Part shown: one piece after another, positions 25,125 through 33,692 of the stretch
How the letters are laid out: each line of letters opens with the position of its first letter
Numbering within the stretch: the first letter of the stretch is position 1
Assembly: GCF_003952185.1 (NCBI RefSeq)
Contig: NZ_RXFS01000006.1
Coordinates: 248,001 to 312,000 of the forward strand
Source of the DNA: Variovorax sp. 679
GTDB lineage: Bacteria > Pseudomonadota > Gammaproteobacteria > Burkholderiales > Burkholderiaceae_C
Reading direction: 5' to 3'
DNA: 64,000 nucleotides
Notes under the pieces: generated by a model
Told to the model about the DNA's origin: nothing
Database searches by the model: none
What the model saw: the letters and a program-made list of their open reading frames with translations, nothing else
Program-made: the position numbers and the translations under genes

Positions 25125-26123
25125 TCAGTCGACAGTGATGCGCGCGCTCTTGATCACGCGACCCCAGCGCTTCATCTCGCTGGCGATCAGTTCGCCGAAG
25201 GCCTGCGGCGTCGTGGGCGTGGGTTCGGCGCCCTCGGCCGCCAGCCGCGCATGCACTTCCGTCGCGTTGAGCGACTGGTTGATCTGCCTGTTGAGCATGG
25301 CGACGATGTCCGCCGGAGTGCCTGCCGGAGCGACCACGCCGTACCACTGGTCGGCCTCGAAGTCTTTCGTTCCGGGAACGCCGCTTTCCGCCACCGTCGG
25401 CACGTCGGGCAGCAGAGCGATGCGTTTCGGGCTCGACACCGCCAGCGCGCGCAGCTTGCCGGCCTTGATGTGCGGCAGCAGCGCGGGCGCACCGGTGAAC
25501 AGCAGCTGCAGCTGCCCCGCCAGCAGGTCGGTGACGGCCGGCGCCGTGCCCCTGTAGGGCACGTGCATGAAGGAGGCGCCCGTCTGGAGCTTGAGATATT
25601 CGGTGGCGATGTGCGCGGCGCTCCCGTTGCCCCCCGAGCCGAATGCCAGCTCGCCCGGACGCGCCTTCGCTAGCGCAACCAGCTCGGCGAGCGAGCGCGC
25701 CGCAACGGATGCATGCACGACGAGCACGTTCGGCACGCGCGCCACCCAGGCCACGGGTGCGAAGCTGCGCACCGGGTCGTAGTCGAGCCTGGGATACAGC
25801 GAGGGGTTGATGGCCAGCGTGCCGATATGCCCCATCAGCAGCGTGTAGCCGTCGGCGGGCGACTTCGCGACCTTGTCGACACCGATGGAGCCGCCTGCGC
25901 CGGGGAGGTTGTCGACCACCACCGGCTGGTGCCACGCACGGCCCAGCTCGATGCCGATGGCCCGCCCGAGCACGTCGGTGGAGCCGCCGGGCGTGAAGGG
26001 AATGACCATCCGGATCGGCCTGGATGGATACGCCTGCTGCGCCCTGGCCATGCGGCTCGCCGGCATGAGCACGGCCGATGCTGCAGCAAGGAGGGCGTGG
26101 CGACGGGTGATGCCTGCGGTCAT
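25125..26123 (-). CDS. Bug/TctC family periplasmic solute-binding protein
   Basis: The 332-residue protein begins ITRRHALLAAASAVLMPAS, a twin-arginine-like export signal, followed by YPSRPIRMVIPFTPGGSTDV, VDNLPGAGGSIGVDKVAKS and HVPYRGTAPAVTDLLAGQL. A TTG at 26132 is also in frame, but it precedes the upstream gene's stop; ATG 26123 lies five bases after that stop. It is the second of two adjacent Bug genes in the gallate-type operon. Confidence 0.9.
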   Translation of the reverse strand: MTAGITRRHALLAAASAVLMPASRMARAQQAYPSRPIRMVIPFTPGGSTDVLGRAIGIELGRAWHQPVVVDNLPGAGGSIGVDKVAKSPADGYTLLMGHIGTLAINPSLYPRLDYDPVRSFAPVAWVARVPNVLVVHASVAARSLAELVALAKARPGELAFGSGGNGSAAHIATEYLKLQTGASFMHVPYRGTAPAVTDLLAGQLQLLFTGAPALLPHIKAGKLRALAVSSPKRIALLPDVPTVAESGVPGTKDFEADQWYGVVAPAGTPADIVAMLNRQINQSLNATEVHARLAAEGAEPTPTTPQAFGELIASEMKRWGRVIKSARITVD

Positions 26124-26128
26124 GGCCG

Positions 26129-27109
26129 TCAATCGGGCTTGATGCCGGCTTCGCGGATCAGCTTGCCGTAGCGCGCCACGTCGGTCTTGAGCAGCCTGTC
26201 GAACTGCCCGGTCGACCCCGGCAGCGGAACCCCGCCCGCCGCGGCGAGCTGGGCGCGCACTTCGGGCGAGTCGATGGCCTTCTGCACCGCGTCGTGCAGC
26301 TTGTCGACGATAGGCTTCGGCAGCCCGGCCGGACCGACGAAGCCGTACCAGACGCTGGCCTCGAAGCCCGGGTAGCCCGACTCCGCGACGGTCGGCACGC
26401 CCGGCAGCACGGCCGAGCGCTCGGCGCTCATCACCGCCAGCACGCGCAGCTTGCCGGCCTTGGCGAGCGGCAGCGCTTCGAGGGCGTTGACCGCTACCAC
26501 CTCCACATGGCCGCCGAGCACGTCGGTGAGCGCCTGCGCGCCGCCCTTGTACGGCACATGCCGAAGCTGCAGGCCGGCGGTGTGCTGGAACAGCTCCATC
26601 GCCAGATGCGGCGTCGAGCCGTTGCCCGGCGTGGCAACCGTCACGCCGCCCGGCTTCGCCTTGGCCGCTGCGACCAGTTCGGGCAGCGTCCTGATGGCCG
26701 AGCCTTCGCGCACCGTGAACACCACCGGCACCCGGCCGACCGAGGCCACCGGCGTGAGTTCACGCTCGAGGTCGTAGGGGGCAGGCTGGAACAGCGACGG
26801 ATTCACCGCCAGCGCATTCGCGGCCAGCAGCAGGGTGTAGCCGTCGGGCGGGCTGGCGATGACGGACTTCACGGCGATGTTCGTGCCCGCGCCGGGTTTG
26901 TTCTCGACGACGACCGGCTGGCCGAGGATGGCCGACATGCGCAGGCCGACCGAGCGAGCGATCGCATCGACCGCGCCGCCGGCGCTGTAGCCCACGAGGA
27001 TCTTCAGGGGCTTGGACGGAAAGGCGTCGGCCGCGCAGGCAATGCCGAAGTGGCCGAATGCGGCCAATGCCGCCGCGCCGATGGCGAGGCGTCGGGAAAG
27101 AGGTCTCAT
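26129..27109 (-). CDS. Bug/TctC family periplasmic solute-binding protein
   Basis: The 326-residue protein has a signal peptide (LAIGAAALAAFGHFGIACAA), FPSKPLKILVGYSAGGAVDA, VENKPGAGTNIAVKSV, HVPYKGGAQALTDVLGG and PGFEASVWYGFVGPAGLPKP. It lies 34 bp after the dioxygenase gene and directly before the second Bug gene. Linkage to the ring-cleavage enzyme suggests an aromatic acid or a pathway dicarboxylate as ligand (inference). Confidence 0.92.
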   Translation of the reverse strand: MRPLSRRLAIGAAALAAFGHFGIACAADAFPSKPLKILVGYSAGGAVDAIARSVGLRMSAILGQPVVVENKPGAGTNIAVKSVIASPPDGYTLLLAANALAVNPSLFQPAPYDLERELTPVASVGRVPVVFTVREGSAIRTLPELVAAAKAKPGGVTVATPGNGSTPHLAMELFQHTAGLQLRHVPYKGGAQALTDVLGGHVEVVAVNALEALPLAKAGKLRVLAVMSAERSAVLPGVPTVAESGYPGFEASVWYGFVGPAGLPKPIVDKLHDAVQKAIDSPEVRAQLAAAGGVPLPGSTGQFDRLLKTDVARYGKLIREAGIKPD

Positions 27110-27143
27110 GTGTGTTGTCTCCGGAATCGAAATCGGGCGGGGG

Positions 27144-28448
27144 TCAGTGGCGCTTTGGCGTAGTGCCGTTGTCCCAGGCCTGCGGCGCGGCATCCTTGCC
27201 GGCCACCGAATACAGCGCGCCGGGCGCATTGCGGGTCAGCTGGAATTCCTCCAGCGACTGGCCGCGCATGGCCGCGTAGATGTGCAGGTTCGACACGCCC
27301 ACCACCGCGCCCAGCTTCTCCAGCATGAAGAAGATCACGCCGTAGTGGATGAGGCCACGCCAGTCGCGGTGTCGCACGAGGTCGCGCTCCGTGTCCGTCA
27401 GCCCGGCGGCCGCGAACGCGGCTTCCTCGTCGGCGAGAAAGGCTGCGCGATGCGCAGGACGCGTCATGCCGTGCAGGAACTTGTTGAGGCGGTAGGCACG
27501 CACGCTGGTCTCCAGCGTGAACGGATAGGTGCCGTGCAGCGCTTCCGCGCCCGTCAGTTCCTCCGCCATGTGCCGGCGGTGCCGCTCGACTTCGCCGGCG
27601 ACTGGCGGGCTCGCGAGGTTCTCGTAGATGGCGGTGGCGATGCCCGTCATCGAAGGCAGGTAGTAGCTCTGGTGCGTCTTGCGCACGTTGGACGACAGCG
27701 CGCCGCGCATCACCAGCCACATGATGACTTCTGCGCCTTCCATGCCGCCCAGCGTTGCAAGTTCGGCCTGCGTCATCTCGGTCAGTCGTACGGGGTCGTT
27801 CTCGATGAGTTCAAGAAACTGCGCGTCCCACGCCGTGTTGTTGAAGCCCGCGCGCTCGCCGTGCACCTGGTGCGAGAGGCCGCCGGTGGCAACGATCGCC
27901 ACCTTGATGTCGTCCGGGTAGCTCTCGATCGCGCGCCGCAGCGCCTGTCCGAGCCGGTAGCAGCGCCGCGCCGAGGGCACGGGCGACTGCAGCACACCGA
28001 CCTGCAGCGGAATCACCGGGATCGGCCACGCCGGCTTGTGCGGGCACAGCAGCGACATCGGCGAGAACACGCCGTGGTCCAGCGCGCGGTCCTGGAAGAA
28101 GGACATGTCGAACTCGTCGGCCACCAGCGAGCGGCCGATGTGCCGCGCCAGTGCCGGGTGGCCGGCCAGCGGTGGCAGGTCGCGCGCGCCGCCGCCTTCG
28201 TCGGCCACCTCGTGCCGCTCGCCCACGCCCAGCGAGAAGGCCGAGTAGTGGTCGAAGAAGAAGGAGCTGACGTGGTCGTTGTAGATGAAGAAGAGCGCGT
28301 CGGGCTTCTTCTCGGCCAGCCACTGCTGCACCGGCGCGAAGGCTTCGAAGATGGGCGCCCACACCGGATCGTTCTGCTTGTTCTTGTCGAAGGCGAAGCC
28401 GATGGTGGGCGTGTGGGAGCAGGCGACGGCGCCGATGATCTGGGCCAT
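27144..28448 (-). CDS. galA: gallate dioxygenase-type extradiol dioxygenase (LigB-LigA fusion)
   Basis: The 434-residue protein fuses a LigB-type catalytic domain (about 1-280) to a LigA-like domain (about 300-410). Ferrous iron ligands are visible at His12 (ACSHTP) and His59 (YNDHVSSFFFDHY), with a later Glu in GGMEGAEVIMW; ATGGLSHQVHG carries the family's acid-base His. Fused length near 420 residues is the mark of gallate dioxygenases (GalA/DesB) rather than two-subunit protocatechuate 4,5-dioxygenase. The product would be 4-oxalomesaconate. The operon also holds the hydratase and aldolase for the next steps. A protocatechuate or methylgallate preference cannot be excluded. Confidence 0.88.
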   Translation of the reverse strand: MAQIIGAVACSHTPTIGFAFDKNKQNDPVWAPIFEAFAPVQQWLAEKKPDALFFIYNDHVSSFFFDHYSAFSLGVGERHEVADEGGGARDLPPLAGHPALARHIGRSLVADEFDMSFFQDRALDHGVFSPMSLLCPHKPAWPIPVIPLQVGVLQSPVPSARRCYRLGQALRRAIESYPDDIKVAIVATGGLSHQVHGERAGFNNTAWDAQFLELIENDPVRLTEMTQAELATLGGMEGAEVIMWLVMRGALSSNVRKTHQSYYLPSMTGIATAIYENLASPPVAGEVERHRRHMAEELTGAEALHGTYPFTLETSVRAYRLNKFLHGMTRPAHRAAFLADEEAAFAAAGLTDTERDLVRHRDWRGLIHYGVIFFMLEKLGAVVGVSNLHIYAAMRGQSLEEFQLTRNAPGALYSVAGKDAAPQAWDNGTTPKRH

Positions 28449-28520
28449 GTTGGGTTACTCCTGCGTCCGGTGCGACGCGATGAAGGGAGAAAGTGAGAAG
28501 AAAGGAGCTGGCATGCGGTT

Positions 28521-29876
28521 TCAGCCCCGCGCCAGTTCGGGCCTGTCGGCGGAGTCGTCGTCGGCTTCGGCGGCCCGGGCGCCGAGCACCGCGCCCGCCG
28601 CCAGCAGCGCGGGCAGGGCCAGCAGCGAGACGATGGCGCCGAAGCCCCAGCCCATGGTGAGCAGCACGCCGCCGAACATCGAGCCGACGATGCTGCCGAA
28701 GCGGCCCATGCCCAGCATCCAGCTCACGCCGGTGGCGCGCGCCATGGTGGGATAGCAGCCGGGAGCGAAGGCATTGAGGCCCGTCTGCGCACCGCTCATG
28801 AAGAAGCCGGCCAGCGCCACCAGCAGCGCAAGCGATGCCGACAACGCGCCCGCCGTGCCGAGGCAGAGGATGCAGACCGCGCCGGCCGCATAGGCCGCGG
28901 CGATGACGCGCGTCGGCGCGACGCGGTCCATGGTCCAGCCGACGAGGATGGCGCCGGCCGTGCCGCCGATCTGGAACATCGCGGTGACGGTCGCGGCGGT
29001 CTCGATCGGGAGGCCCGCGTCCTTGATGAGCGTGGGCAGCCAGCCGGTCAGCAGGTAGATGACGAGCAGGCCCATGAAGTAGGTGACCCACAGCGCCAGC
29101 GTCATCAGCCCGTAGCCGCGCGAGAAAAGCACGCCGATGGGCTTCTTCGCGGAGACCGGCGGCTCCGACGCGACAAAGGTGGTACCGGCCGGGAACACCG
29201 TGCGGCAGATGCGGCCCAGCACCGCGGCGATGCGTTCGGCCGGCTGCCGGCGTACGACCATGAAGCGGGCCGACTCGGGCAGCAGCGCGAGCAGCAGGGG
29301 CACGAGCGCCAGTGGAAGCGCGCCCCCCAACACCAGCACGGAGCGCCAGCCGAAATGGGGGATGAGCCATGCCGCCGCGAAGCCCACCACGCCCGAACCC
29401 AGGTTGAAGCCGGTGAACATCGCCGCGATCAGCAGCGAGCGGGAACGCTGCGGCACGTATTCCGACAGCAGCGTGGTGGTGTTGGGCATCGCCGCGCCGA
29501 GACCCAGGCCGGTCAGGAAGCGCAGTGCCGCCATCTGCGTCAGGTCCTGCGAGAACGCGGTGGCGACCGTGAACACGCCGAACAGGAACACCGACGCCGT
29601 CAGCACCGTCTTGCGGCCCAGCCGGTCCGAGGCGGGGCCGGCCACGAGCGCGCCGAAAACCAGCCCGATGGGCGCGGCGCTCATCACGAGGCCGAAGGCG
29701 GCGCGCGACACGCCCCATTCCTGCAGGATGGAAGGCGCGAGGAAGCCCATGATCGCGACGTCCATGCCGTCGGCCGCGACCACGAGGAAGCACAGCACCA
29801 GCAGCAGCCACTGCATGGCACTCATGGGACGTTCGTCGATGAACGCCTTGACGTCGATACGGGCCGGGTTGTTCAT
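28521..29876 (-). CDS. MFS aromatic acid:H+ symporter (AAHS family)
   Basis: The 451-residue protein has 12 predicted membrane segments. It carries the AAHS signature DGMDVAIMGFLAP in the first helix (acidic residues needed for transport in PcaK/GalT relatives) and the MFS loop motif GPASDRLGRKTVL. Between the dioxygenase and the RraA-type aldolase it is the likely gallate or hydroxybenzoate importer. The ATG at 29876 lies 41 bp after the aldolase gene. Confidence 0.92.
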   Translation of the reverse strand: MNNPARIDVKAFIDERPMSAMQWLLLVLCFLVVAADGMDVAIMGFLAPSILQEWGVSRAAFGLVMSAAPIGLVFGALVAGPASDRLGRKTVLTASVFLFGVFTVATAFSQDLTQMAALRFLTGLGLGAAMPNTTTLLSEYVPQRSRSLLIAAMFTGFNLGSGVVGFAAAWLIPHFGWRSVLVLGGALPLALVPLLLALLPESARFMVVRRQPAERIAAVLGRICRTVFPAGTTFVASEPPVSAKKPIGVLFSRGYGLMTLALWVTYFMGLLVIYLLTGWLPTLIKDAGLPIETAATVTAMFQIGGTAGAILVGWTMDRVAPTRVIAAAYAAGAVCILCLGTAGALSASLALLVALAGFFMSGAQTGLNAFAPGCYPTMARATGVSWMLGMGRFGSIVGSMFGGVLLTMGWGFGAIVSLLALPALLAAGAVLGARAAEADDDSADRPELARG

Positions 29877-29917
29877 TCGTTGTTGTCTCTCGTTGTTCTG
29901 AGCGGGGCGATCCGGAC

Positions 29918-30619
29918 CTAGTCCAGGTAGCGCAGGCCGGCCTTGGCCAGCGGCTCGCGCATGCCGTACATGTCCAGGCCGAGTTCGCCGGCCGCGAAGC
30001 GCGCGCGCTTGCCGGTCTCGTTGGCTTCGCGCGCCTCGGCGGCGTCGGCCACGCGTGCCACAAGCTGCGCTGGCACGACCACCACGCCGTCGATGTCCGC
30101 CACCACCACGTCGCCCGGCTGCACCAGCGCGCCGGCGCACACCACTGGCACGTTGACCGAGCCCAGCGTGGCCTTGATCGTCCCCTTGGAGTGGATGGCG
30201 CGGCTGAACACCGGGAAGTCCATGGCGATGAGGTCGCGCACGTCGCGCACGCCGCCGTCGATCACGAGGCCCTTGCAGCCGCGCGCCTTGAACGAGGTAG
30301 CGAGCAGGTCGCCGAAGAAGCCGTCGGTGCTGTCGGCGGTGCAGGCGGCCACCACCACGTCGCCGGGCTGTATCTGCTCGGCCGCCACGTGCAGCATCCA
30401 GTTGTCGCCGGGCTGCAGCAGCACGGTGACGGCGGTGCCGCACATGCGTGCCTCGGGGTGAATCGGGCGGATGCGCGGAGCCATCAGGCCGAGGCGGCCC
30501 AGCGCCTCGTGCACGGTGGAGACGCCGAAGCGCGAGAGCTTCTCGACGGCGGCCGCGTCGGCGCGAGCGACGTTGCGGTGCACGACGCCGAGTTCCTGAA
30601 GAAGGGGAGCGGTCGACAT
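29918..30619 (-). CDS. 4-carboxy-4-hydroxy-2-oxoadipate aldolase, RraA family (GalC/LigK type)
   Basis: The 233-residue protein has the HMG/CHA aldolase pattern: FGVSTVHEALGRLGLM, GTAVTVLLQPGDNWMLH, KGLVIDGGVRDVRDL with the catalytic Arg-Asp pair, and FSRAIHSKGTIK. It should cleave 4-carboxy-4-hydroxy-2-oxoadipate to pyruvate and oxaloacetate, the last step of gallate/protocatechuate 4,5-cleavage. A longer frame exists upstream, but ATG 30619 lies four bases after the hydratase stop and begins the family N-terminus. Confidence 0.9.
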   Translation of the reverse strand: MSTAPLLQELGVVHRNVARADAAAVEKLSRFGVSTVHEALGRLGLMAPRIRPIHPEARMCGTAVTVLLQPGDNWMLHVAAEQIQPGDVVVAACTADSTDGFFGDLLATSFKARGCKGLVIDGGVRDVRDLIAMDFPVFSRAIHSKGTIKATLGSVNVPVVCAGALVQPGDVVVADIDGVVVVPAQLVARVADAAEAREANETGKRARFAAGELGLDMYGMREPLAKAGLRYLD

Positions 30620-30623
30620 GTCG

Positions 30624-31652
30624 TCAGAGTCCTTTCTGCTTGAGTGCGCGGTCCAGCCGCGGATACACGCGGCGCGCATTGCCTTCGTAGATCTGGTGGC
30701 GCGCCTTGTCGTCGAGCATCGGCGTGGCGTCGATGTAGCGGCGCGTGTCGTCGTAGTTGAAGCCGGTCTCGGGATCGATGCCGCGCACCGCGCCGATCAT
30801 TTCGCTCGCGAAGAGCACGTTGTCGACCGGTATCACGCGCGCGAGCAGGTCGATGCCCGGCTGGTGGTACACGCAGGTGTCGAAGAAGATGTTGTTCAGC
30901 AGGTGGTCCTTCAGCAGCGGCTTCTTCAGCTCCTGCGCGAGGCCGCGAAAGCGCCCCCAGTGATAGGGCACCGCGCCGCCGCCGTGCGGGATGACGAAGC
31001 GCAGCGTCGGGAAGTCACTGAACAGGTCGGAGGTGAGGCACTGCATGAAGGCCGTGGTGTCGGCGTTCAGGTAGTGCGCGCCGGTGGTGTGGAAGCAGGC
31101 GTTGCAGCTCGTGCTCACGTGCACCATGGCGGGAATGTCGAGCTCCACCATCTTTTCGTAGAGCGGATACCAGTGCCGGTCTGACAGCGGAGGGCTGGTC
31201 CAGTGGCCGCCCGAGGGGTCGGGGTTGAGGTTGATGCCCACGAAGCCGTATTCGTTCACGCAGCGCTCCAGCTCGGGAATGCAGCTGGCCGGGTCGACGC
31301 CCGGCGACTGCGGCAGCATGGCCGCGCCGATGAAGTGATCGGGAAAGAGCCGGCTCACGCGAAAGCACAGCTCGTTGCAGATGGCCGCCCAGGTGGAGGA
31401 AACCTCGAAGTCGCCGACGTGGTGCGCCATGAAGCTGGCGCGCGGGCTGAAGATGGTCAGGTCGCTGCCGCGTTCCTTCATCAGCCGCAACTGGTTGCCT
31501 TCGATGGACTCGCGCAGTTCGTCGTCGCTGATCTTCAGTTCCGAGACCCTGGGTTTCGCCGACGGGTCCTGGATGCCGGCGATCTGCCGGTTGCGCCATG
31601 CCTCCAGGGCCTTGGGCGCGGTCGTGTAGTGGCCGTGACAGTCGATGATCAT
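30624..31652 (-). CDS. ligJ: 4-oxalomesaconate hydratase, LigJ-type amidohydrolase
   Basis: The 342-residue protein has the LigJ pattern: IIDCHGHYTTAPKALEAWR at the N-terminus with the HxH metal pair, GINLNPDPSGGHWTSPPLSD, MVHVSTSCNACFHTTGAHY, FVIPHGGGAVPYHWGRFRG and VLFASEMIGAVRGIDPETG. It hydrates 4-oxalomesaconate to 4-carboxy-4-hydroxy-2-oxoadipate. Length matches LigJ; the Pseudomonas GalB enzyme for this step belongs to another family. ATG 31652 is used; a TTG two codons earlier is possible. It is the first gene of the operon. Confidence 0.92.
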   Translation of the reverse strand: MIIDCHGHYTTAPKALEAWRNRQIAGIQDPSAKPRVSELKISDDELRESIEGNQLRLMKERGSDLTIFSPRASFMAHHVGDFEVSSTWAAICNELCFRVSRLFPDHFIGAAMLPQSPGVDPASCIPELERCVNEYGFVGINLNPDPSGGHWTSPPLSDRHWYPLYEKMVELDIPAMVHVSTSCNACFHTTGAHYLNADTTAFMQCLTSDLFSDFPTLRFVIPHGGGAVPYHWGRFRGLAQELKKPLLKDHLLNNIFFDTCVYHQPGIDLLARVIPVDNVLFASEMIGAVRGIDPETGFNYDDTRRYIDATPMLDDKARHQIYEGNARRVYPRLDRALKQKGL

Positions 31653-31766
31653 TCGCAACGCTCCGGAAGATGTGCAGGGGGTGCTTCAAGCATGGAAGGA
31701 GTCTGCGCGGCGACGGCCTCGCGTGGCGTGAGTTAGCGTTGCGCTGCCATCACTCTTTTTTATCGA

Positions 31767-31782
31767 CAAGGGTTTACCCTTG
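31767..31782. promoter_or_regulatory. 16-bp perfect palindrome, operator candidate of the gallate-type operon
   Basis: CAAGGGT-TT-ACCCTTG lies in the 167-bp divergent gap between the hydratase gene and the two-headed LysR gene, 37 bp before the LysR start. A T-rich run (about 31755-31761) precedes it. Its position fits a site for that LysR protein. Confidence 0.55.
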
Positions 31783-31819
31783 CTGCCGGAAATGCATGAT
31801 CGCCAGTGACGCATCACCC

Positions 31820-33112
31820 ATGAACCGCAAACCTGCGCATCACAAAGTTATCGATCGCACCGACAGCGTGGCGCTTGGCATCAACCTGCGCCACCTGCGT
31901 GCGTTCTCGGCCGTGGCGGCGGCCGGCAGCATCGCGGCGGCGGCCGAGGCGCTGTTCAGGGTGGCGTCGGCGGTGACGCGCTCGATCCTCGACCTGGAGT
32001 CGATGCTCGGCAGGCCGCTGTTCGACCGGCGCTCGCGCGGGGTGGCGCTCAATGCATATGGCGAGTTGGTGCTGGCGCGCGCGCTGCGCATCGAGCGCGA
32101 GTTCGAGGCGGCGCGAACGCAGCTGGCGGCGCGCGGCGGCATCGATGCTGCCGCCGACGTGCATTCGCTCTTCGCCTCGATCCTGAACGGGCGCCGGCTC
32201 GCGGTGGTCGCGAGCCTTGCGGAAAAGCGAAACATGCCCGCCGTCGCGCGCGAGTTCGGCATCACGCAGCCGGCCATCAGCAGCGCGCTGAAGGACCTGG
32301 AAAGCGGGCTCGGCGTGACGCTCTTCAACCGCAATGCACGCGGGCTCTCGGCCACGCCGGCGGGCGAGATCGTGGCCTTCTACTTCAGGCGCGTGCTGTC
32401 GGAGCTGCGGCACATCGGCCCCGACATCGCGGCCAGCGAAGGCACGCTGCAGGGCAGCGTGAACGTGGGAGCGCTGCCGCTGGGGCGCACGCAGATCCTG
32501 CCGCTGGCGATCGCTTCGCTGCTCGCGAGGCATCCGGGCCTGCACGTCGCCACGGTCGAGAGCCCGTACGACGCGCTGGCCGCGTCGCTGCGCAGCGGCG
32601 ACATCGACTTCATCCTCGGTGCGTTGCGCACGGCCGGTGAAGCGAGGGACCTGCAGCAGGAGCCGCTCTTCGAAGACCGCATCTCGGTGATCGCCCGCGC
32701 CGGCCATCCGCTCGCGCGCGCGAAGCGCATCGACTTCAGGATGCTGCGCGAGGCGAGGTGGACGCTCTCGCGCCAGGGCTCGCCTTCGCGCGAACTGCTG
32801 GAGCGCTTCTTCTCCGACGCACGGCAGGCGCCGCCGCTGCCTGCCGTCGAGACGGGCGACCTTGCCGTGCTTCGCGGCCTGCTGCTCGAAAGCGACATGC
32901 TGACCGCGATCTCGGCGCACCAGCTTCGCTACGAGATCCGCGACGGCAGCCTCGTGGTGCTCGACTTTCCGCTGGAAGAAACCCGGCGCGAGATCGGCCT
33001 GACTCAGCGGCTGGGCGCTTTTCCTTCACCGGGCGCGCGAGCGCTGATGGACGAGATCCGCAAGGTAGTGACCGGGTCACCCGATTTCCATCAGCCGGGA
33101 AGGCGGAAGTGA
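31820..33112 (+). CDS. LysR-type regulator with two tandem winged-helix domains
   Basis: The 430-residue protein is about 120 residues longer than a normal LysR regulator. Residues 22-82 form one LysR DNA-binding domain (LRHLRAFSAVAAAGSIAAAA, RSILDLESMLGRPLFDR). Residues 124-184 form a second, more canonical one (EFGITQPAISSALKDLESGL, LFNRNARGLSATPAGE), followed by a standard effector domain. The first helix-turn-helix has the less usual recognition segment VASAVTRSI. It is divergent from the ring-cleavage operon it presumably controls, and overlaps the convergent membrane-protein gene by 22 bp. Confidence 0.9.
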   Translation: MNRKPAHHKVIDRTDSVALGINLRHLRAFSAVAAAGSIAAAAEALFRVASAVTRSILDLESMLGRPLFDRRSRGVALNAYGELVLARALRIEREFEAARTQLAARGGIDAAADVHSLFASILNGRRLAVVASLAEKRNMPAVAREFGITQPAISSALKDLESGLGVTLFNRNARGLSATPAGEIVAFYFRRVLSELRHIGPDIAASEGTLQGSVNVGALPLGRTQILPLAIASLLARHPGLHVATVESPYDALAASLRSGDIDFILGALRTAGEARDLQQEPLFEDRISVIARAGHPLARAKRIDFRMLREARWTLSRQGSPSRELLERFFSDARQAPPLPAVETGDLAVLRGLLLESDMLTAISAHQLRYEIRDGSLVVLDFPLEETRREIGLTQRLGAFPSPGARALMDEIRKVVTGSPDFHQPGRRK

Positions 33113-33651
33113 AACAGCGCGGCGATTGCGTCGAAGGCCCGGCATGCGCCGAAGGCAACCGCACCGGTGACGGCAAGCATCGCCGCCGTGTGAACACCGA
33201 CAGCCGCGAGCGCCAGCAGCAGCGAGCCGGACACCGTGATCTCGCGGGCCGCAGGCGCATCGCCCATGCACAAGGGGATCAGCGCCGGGACCAGCATCAA
33301 CCCCGCACCGTGCGCGGTGGACATCATGAAGGACCAGAGCGCCAGGCCGGCATGTCCGGCCTTCCCGACCCCATGGCCGCACAGATGGCAGGCCACGATG
33401 GCGACGAGCAATCCGCCCGCCAGCACCTGCAACGCCACGCGGTCCATCGACAACCCGAGTGCCACCGCCGCGGCGACCAGCGCCACCGAAGCGACGTGGC
33501 CGGCCGCGATGGGCGCCAGTGCTCGCAACGCCCGCGACCTGTCGCCCGAGCGCACGCCCGAGGCGGCGGCGAACATCCAGCCGGTGGCGGGGTTCAGCCC
33601 GTGAAGGGCGCCGACCCCCGCGACGGCCAGCCATGGCCAGAGGCTTGCCAC
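33091..33651 (-). CDS. small polytopic membrane protein, last gene of a five-gene operon
   Basis: The 186-residue protein has about six hydrophobic segments. Motif-like stretches are GALHGLNPATGWMFAAASG, ACHLCGHGVGKAGHAG and STAHGAGLMLVPALIPLC. The His and Cys within or near the membrane could bind metal, but the family is not known to me. No ATG fits; the GTG at 33651 has a GGAGA ribosome site eight bases upstream. It lies 41 bp downstream of the DUF899 gene. Confidence 0.7.
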   Translation of the reverse strand: MASLWPWLAVAGVGALHGLNPATGWMFAAASGVRSGDRSRALRALAPIAAGHVASVALVAAAVALGLSMDRVALQVLAGGLLVAIVACHLCGHGVGKAGHAGLALWSFMMSTAHGAGLMLVPALIPLCMGDAPAAREITVSGSLLLALAAVGVHTAAMLAVTGAVAFGACRAFDAIAALFHFRLPG

Positions 33652-33692
33652 GATGTCGTCTCCATGCGCTCGGCGGCTGCTCGCGCCTCGCT

